This document shows positions 60,010 through 64,000 of a stretch of DNA of 64,000 nucleotides, in pieces. The translations under genes were made by a program, and so were the position numbers. The stretch is from Muscardinus avellanarius (Eukaryota > Chordata > Mammalia > Rodentia > Gliridae). Location of the stretch: positions 115,052,441-115,116,440 of the forward strand of contig OY726559.1 in NCBI GenBank assembly GCA_963383645.1, given 5' to 3'. The notes beneath the pieces were generated by a model. It was given only the letters and a program-made list of their open reading frames with translations, had not been told where the DNA came from and did not search any database. Numbering within the stretch: position 1 is the stretch's first letter; each line of letters begins with the position of its first letter.

Positions 60010-62417
60010 ATATATATATATATATGTAATATATATATATAATAGGTCTGGGTGTAAGCCCAGAGGTAGAAAGCCTCTGGGTTCCACCCCCAGTACCACC
60101 AATAAATAAATAAATAATAAAAAATAGGGTAGGGGCTATAGCTTGGAGGTCAAATGCCCCTGGGTTCCATTCCCAGACCCGCAAATAAATAAATAAATAT
60201 AAAAAAAATAGCTGTGCATGGTGTCACACACTTGTAATCCCAGCATTCGGGAGGCTGAGACCAAGAATCGTGGTTTGCGGACAGCCTCAGCTATTTGGTG
60301 AGGCCTTCCGCAACTTAGACCTTTTTCTTTTTTTCTTTCTTTCTTTTTTTTTTTTAAACATAGTGAAAATCTATATATTTAGAATTAGCCGGCTGGACTC
60401 TGTTTAGATGGTTCCGATTTTGTTGGCAACACCCAAAGCATCATAATCAGGAGCCAGGAGGACATACGGCTTCCTCTCTCCATCCGCCTGGTCAGGGCGT
60501 TGACCCCGACGTCAGTGTCATGGAGCTTCTCCACAGCCTGTCTGATCTGGTGCTAGTTGGCCTTAATATCCACAATAAGCACAAGTGTGTTGTTGTCTTC
60601 CGTCTTCTTCATGGCTGACTCAGTGGTCCGGGGGACTCGATGATGGCACAGTGGTCAAGCTTGTTCCTCCTGGGGGCGCTCTTCCGGGGGTATTTGGGCT
60701 GCCTCCGGAGCTGCAGTGTCTTGGGCCTCCGAAAGGTTGGTGATGTGCGGATCTTCTTTTTGTGGCTATGGACATCTTTCAACACTGCCTTCTTGGCCTT
60801 CAAAGCCTTTGTCCTGGCTTCAGCTTTGGCAGGGGCAGGCGCTTCCTTCTTCGCCTTTGGCGCCATCTTGTTCAACTTAGACCCTTTTCAAGATAAAAAA
60901 TAAACCTGGCATGGTGGCACCGGCTTGTAATCCCAGCATTTGGGAGGCTGAGACAGGAGGATCGTGATTCGTGGCCAGCCTCAGCTACTTAGTGAGGCCC
61001 TGTTTTAAAATAAAGAATAAAAAATAGGGCTGGGGGTGTAACTCAGAGGTAGAATGTCCCTGGGTTCCATCCCCAGACCCTCAAAATATTAAACACCCCA
61101 GAAAACCCAAAAAAACAAGAAAACAGGGCAGGGGGTGTAGCTCGGAGGTCGAATGGCCCTGCGTTCAATCTCCAGTACCACCAAAAAAAAAAAAAAAAAA
61201 AGGGGCTGTGGGGATCTATACCATTGAGCAGCTGGGGTTGCCATATTTATTAAAAAGGACTTAAAGTGATTCCAGAGGTCAGATGGTGCTCACTGAACTC
61301 CCTGAGCTGACCTCCAGGAATTGTAAGACAGATCTGAAGCTGCGTGGCGTGCACCAGTGTGACCCTGGGAGCTTGGCCCATCCTCAGCTGCCCCCTCCCC
61401 AGGGCCTTGCCTGGGTCCGTGTGCCTGGTGGTAATGGCCGACCCTGAGCAGTGGCTACTCACGCCTTACAGCAATGGGAAATTTGCAGGCCGACCAAATC
61501 CCCATCAGGCTAAGGGAAACCAGACCTATCTCCCTGAGGCGGGGATGAGGCGGGTGTGGGCTCCCGTGCCTTCTCCCACCCCCGTTCTCCTGGCTTCCCG
61601 GCCAGTTGAGGGGCCCTAGGAGCCAGTGCAAGCGTGCCCCTTGGTTTTGGAAAAGCCAGGAGACCTCATCCCGTGGATCTTTGAGTTTGTGAGGCGCGGG
61701 CTCTAGGTAGCCTCGCCAAGACCAGGCAAGTGGCTGATCCCAAGAGCCTGCACACTCCCCACTGTGGAGAGGAGGCCAGCAATTATGGGGTGTGCCATCC
61801 ACCTGTGGCCCTCCCATTCTAAGTAGTCCTGGACGCACCTGGAGTGAAAGCACCCAGTAGACACCTGTCCCTGGGGCTAAGCCCTGGTGGCCCCAGAGGC
61901 ACTCAGCTTACACTCATGCCTACCGACGACGGAGACAGGCCCGAGCAGGGTCAGGGCGGGCGCTGTGAGGCTGTCATGCGCTCCCTGCAAAAGCTGGGCG
62001 CATTGTTGGCAGCGGGGCTCGGGGGCCTTTCCGCCGGCACTGGTGACGGGGACAGCAAGGCTGGCTGGTCCTGACAGCACTCAGACCCTCGCTGACATTG
62101 CCTTTTGTCCCTCGTGTCTCAGCTACAGGCCCAAAAGCTGCGACTGGCCTACACAAGGAGCTCCCATTACGGCGGTTCTCTGCCCAACGTGAACCAGATT
62201 GGCTGTGGCCTGGCCGAGTTCCCGGTGAGTGCACACCGGCGAGGGAGGAGGGGGCTTTTGCGCCTCCTCCCTGCTGACTGTCACCTGGCCTTTTTGGCAG
62301 GGCCCCCTCCACTCACCTTTGGATTCTTCTCGGAGCACCCGGCACCATGGGCTGGTGGAGCGCGTGCAGCGAGACCCCCGCCGAATGGTGTCCCCGCTCC
62401 GCCGCTACCCCCGCCAC
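56354..62417 (+). CDS. CRTC2: CRTC2 (TORC2) CREB coactivator, 5' part (three coding exons, partial)
   Basis: CRTC2 is the cAMP- and calcium-responsive coactivator that binds the bZIP of CREB and drives gluconeogenic and other CREB targets. Visible coding exons are 56354-56500 (49 codons), 62123-62224 (34) and 62301-62417 (39). The first holds the N-terminal coiled-coil CREB-binding region ([20 protein letters not shown]). The second carries [16 protein letters not shown] with the Ser70-equivalent kinase site. The third holds [17 protein letters not shown]. Exon 3 has no GT donor. It ends CGCCAC followed by ATATCCTTC, the U12-type AT-AC donor. The rest of the gene, including the Ser171 region and the transactivation domain, lies beyond the right edge. 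Exon 2 ends in Phe-Pro, where I recall Phe-Gln in human. Confidence 0.94.
57080..57890. other. Unique CRTC2 intron 1 sequence with (GT)n
   Basis: This is non-repetitive intronic sequence apart from a (TG)n run at 57729-57774. No additional exon with convincing splice sites was recognised. Confidence 0.5.
57890..60310. repeat. SINE field in CRTC2 intron 1
   Basis: A minus-strand copy at 57890-58165 contains a perfect 67-bp tandem duplication. A plus copy lies at 58380-58590. A 52-bp (CT)n(GA)n palindrome lies at 58634-58685. Minus copies fill 58745-59500 and plus copies 59560-60310 (a type-C copy at 59779-59980 ends in an A-run and (AT)n to about 60042). Confidence 0.83.
58634..58685. repeat. 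52-bp perfect palindrome (CT)n(GA)n
   Basis: A (TC)n arm runs straight into its own reverse complement (GA)n through a central CTCGAG. The symmetry holds over 26 bases on each side with no spacer. It lies in unique sequence in CRTC2 intron 1, between two SINEs. Confidence 0.9.
60404..60866 (-). pseudogene. RPL23A: RPL23A processed pseudogene
   Basis: This intronless minus-strand copy of ribosomal protein uL23 starts [20 protein letters not shown] and runs in frame to [11 protein letters not shown] one-base deletion near 60637-60645 shifts the frame. In the ancestral frame there is also a TAG near 60552-60554 (Lys to stop) and a closing TAA at 60404-60406. A T-rich run at about 60321-60356 is the decayed A-tail. 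The flanking repeats CAACTTAGACC at 60311-60321 and 60873-60883 are target-site duplications. It split a plus-strand SINE whose two halves lie at about 60213-60321 and 60873-60905. It is a retrocopy without function as a protein. Confidence 0.93.
60895..61200 (+). repeat. Plus-strand SINEs after the RPL23A retrocopy
   Basis: A type-A copy at about 60903-61083 is followed by a right-monomer-only fragment ending in an A-run at 61183-61201. Confidence 0.8.
61205..62122. other. Unique end of CRTC2 intron 1
   Basis: This is about 0.9 kb of repeat-free, GC-moderate intron ending at the polypyrimidine acceptor CTCGTGTCTCAG before coding exon 2. Open frames exist on both strands but none has coding character I recognise. 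Confidence 0.5.
62225..62300 (+). other. Short CRTC2 intron 2
   Basis: This 76-bp GT-AG intron starts GTGAGTGC and ends TTTTTGGCAG. It is among the smallest introns in the window and directly precedes the exon that ends in an AT-AC-type donor. Confidence 0.8.
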
Positions 62418-62426
62418 ATATCCTTC
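62418..62426 (+). promoter_or_regulatory. CRTC2: U12-type AT-AC splice donor of CRTC2 intron 3
   Basis: ATATCCTTC directly follows the last codon that fits the CRTC2 family (His, CAC) and matches the minor-spliceosome donor consensus ATATCCTT at eight of eight bases. No usable GT donor occurs at the expected junction. Family knowledge puts Ile-Asp-Ser next, so the following exon should start ATTGA. That exon is not reached before the window ends. Confidence 0.75.
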
Positions 62427-62489
62427 GCCCGGGCTTGGGGGCCTGGGTGTGGGCCAGGGCTCCTTGGGGACTCCTGCTAGGAAGGGGCT

Positions 62490-62984
62490 TTTTTTATTTG
62501 GTACTGGGAATTGAACTCAGGGACAATCTACCTCTGAGCTCCACCCCCAGCCCCTTTTATTTTTTGTTTGGAAACGGTTTTGCTGGGTTGTTGAGTCTCG
62601 CTAACTGCTGAGGCTGGTCTTGAGCCTGCGTCCCTCCTGCTTCAGCCTCCCAAGTCCTGGGGTTATGACAGCACCAGCAGGCCTGGCCAGGAAGGAGTTG
62701 GACTGTTGTCCGGGTCCACTCTTGGGCGGGAGCGCTCCTTTCTGCCACCTCCTGTCAGCGCCCCTGGGGCAGGGCTTGTGGCTGCTGAGGCTTTGTCCTG
62801 GCCCTTCTCACTTCAGCTCACTCTGCTGCACAGGCACAGGTGGAGCGCCCTGCGTGCTGAGGGACATCAGACTCTTCTCACGTCTCCACTGTTAGCCTCC
62901 AAGCTCACTGTCCTCTGCACTTGTTCTAAGCCTGGCCCAGGCATTCTCCTAGATGGTCCCAGCTCCATTGGGCCCAATTTCATT

Positions 62985-63027
<43 letters not shown>

Positions 63028-64000
63028 CGCGCGCACAGGGGATCTAACCCAGTGGTTTACGCACACTAGGCAAGTGGTTTTCCACTGAGCCACATCCCCA
63101 GACCCTTCTCTTTTACTTTAACCCAATTGTTGCCCCTTCTAGGAGAGGAGAGAGGTATGTGTATCTTTTTTTTGTTTTATTTTGGTGGTACTGGGGATGA
63201 AACCCAGGGCATTCTACCTCTGAGCTACACCCCCAACCCTGTTTTTTTTTTTTCTTTCTTTCTTTCCTTTCTTTCTTTCTTCTCTTTCTTTTTTGTGAGT
63301 CTGGGGATGGAACCCAGGGGCATTCGACCTCCAAGCTACACCCCCTGCCCTATTTTTTATTCTTTATTTTGAAACAGGGTCTTACTAAGTTGCAAAGGGC
63401 CTCACTGAGTACGTGAGGCTGTCTGCGAACCGTGCTCCTCCTGTCTCAGTCTCCCAAATGCTGGGATGACAAGTGTGTGCCCCACGCCTGGCTTTGTCGT
63501 CTCAGTCTTTGTCATCGCCTCTGGTTGTGTGTGTGTGTGTGTGTGTTACTACAGATTGAACCTAGGAGCACTCCACCTCTGAGCTACACTCTCAGCCCTT
63601 TTGAGGTTTTATTTTGAAGTTGGGTGCAGTGGTACGCGTCTATAATCTCAAGACTTGGGAGGCTGAGACAGGACAACTTCAACCAGCCTCAACCACCTAG
63701 GAAGACCCTGTTTCAAAGTAAAGAATGATCCAGGAGTAGTGGCACATGCCTGTAATCCCAGCATTTGGGAGGCTGAAATGGGGATCACAGGTTCAAGACC
63801 AGTCTCAGCAATGTAGTGAGACCCAACAACCTAGAGAAACTCTGTTTCATAATAAAAAATAAAATTGAGCTGGGGGTGTCGCTCAGAGGTAGAATGACCC
63901 TGGATTCAATCTGAAGAAAAGAAGGAAGGGAGACTCTCATGTACTTGGGAGGCTGAGAGAGGATGATCACAGGTTTGCAGCCAGCCTTAGCTACTTAGGT
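62490..64000. repeat. SINEs and Z-DNA-prone repeat in CRTC2 intron 3
   Basis: Minus-strand SINE copies lie at 62490-62680, 63035-63110, 63170-63490 and 63540-63600. Plus copies run from 63615 to the edge. A (GT)n run passes into (GC)n at 62988-63034, an alternating purine-pyrimidine tract. The segment 62690-62980 is unique and holds no visible exon. Confidence 0.8.

Noticed and set aside
62418..62480. Read-through of CRTC2 exon 3 to a GT at GGGTGTGGG
   Set aside because: It would add residues ([12 protein letters not shown]) unlike the family continuation I know, and the site is a poor donor next to an exact U12 consensus.
63111..63125. TTTTACTTTAACCC as the U12 branch site for CRTC2 intron 3
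   Set aside because: It only loosely matches TTCCTTAAC, and no sequence starting ATTGAC with CRTC2-like coding follows. The true 3' end of the intron is probably outside the window.

Overview
This is mammalian nuclear DNA, and the repeats point to a rodent outside the mouse/rat group. Six protein-coding genes in split-exon form can be read from one conserved syntenic block, the one I know from human 1q21.3. In window order they are RPS27 (minus), RAB13 (plus), JTB (plus), CREB3L4 (minus), SLC39A1 (plus) and the 5' part of CRTC2 (plus, running off the right edge). The first ~100 bases may hold the last coding exon of a further plus-strand gene. NUP210L would be expected there by synteny, but I do not recognise the peptide. 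All splice junctions used below were read by eye. The five complete genes give full-length open products: RPS27 84 aa, RAB13 203 aa, JTB 145 aa, CREB3L4 387 aa and SLC39A1 324 aa.

The rest of the window is extraordinarily rich in one composite SINE, well over a hundred full or partial copies by eye. Its left monomer is B1/7SL-like. Its right monomer is a tRNA/ID-like unit with a shortened core. This is the architecture described for B1-dID elements of dormice, squirrels and some other rodents, so the host is probably a non-murid rodent; the exact family is an inference. At least three subfamilies can be told apart. One of them (type C) has lost the right-monomer B box and has a shortened middle. 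Many microsatellites sit at or near SINE tails: (GT)n, (GAAA)n, (TAAA)n and (ATT)n.

Layout: 1-102 possible terminal exon; 413-1386 RPS27 with a TATA/YY1-type promoter; 1.6-6.95 kb SINE field; 7.0-16.6 kb RAB13; 16.6-18.4 kb SINEs; 18.4-24.0 kb JTB; 24.6-31.2 kb an almost full-length, dead LINE-1 on the minus strand, with two ~267-bp monomers in its 5' UTR and a SINE inside ORF1; 32.1-43.0 kb CREB3L4 on the minus strand; 43-49.3 kb SINEs plus a unique GC-rich segment at 44.7-45.3 kb that may be a promoter; 49.3-55.75 kb SLC39A1; 56.0 kb to the end CRTC2, with an RPL23A processed pseudogene nested in a SINE of intron 1.

The genes do not form one pathway. They cover a ribosomal protein, a trafficking GTPase, a membrane protein linked to cytokinesis, an ER-tethered CREB-family factor, a zinc importer and a CREB coactivator. 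The points most worth checking are the AT-AC (U12-type) splice donor after CRTC2 coding exon 3, the GA-rich RAB13 3' UTR, the type-C SINE subfamily, a short upstream ORF in SLC39A1, shared ACTACAAGTCCC promoter motifs, and several perfect palindromes.
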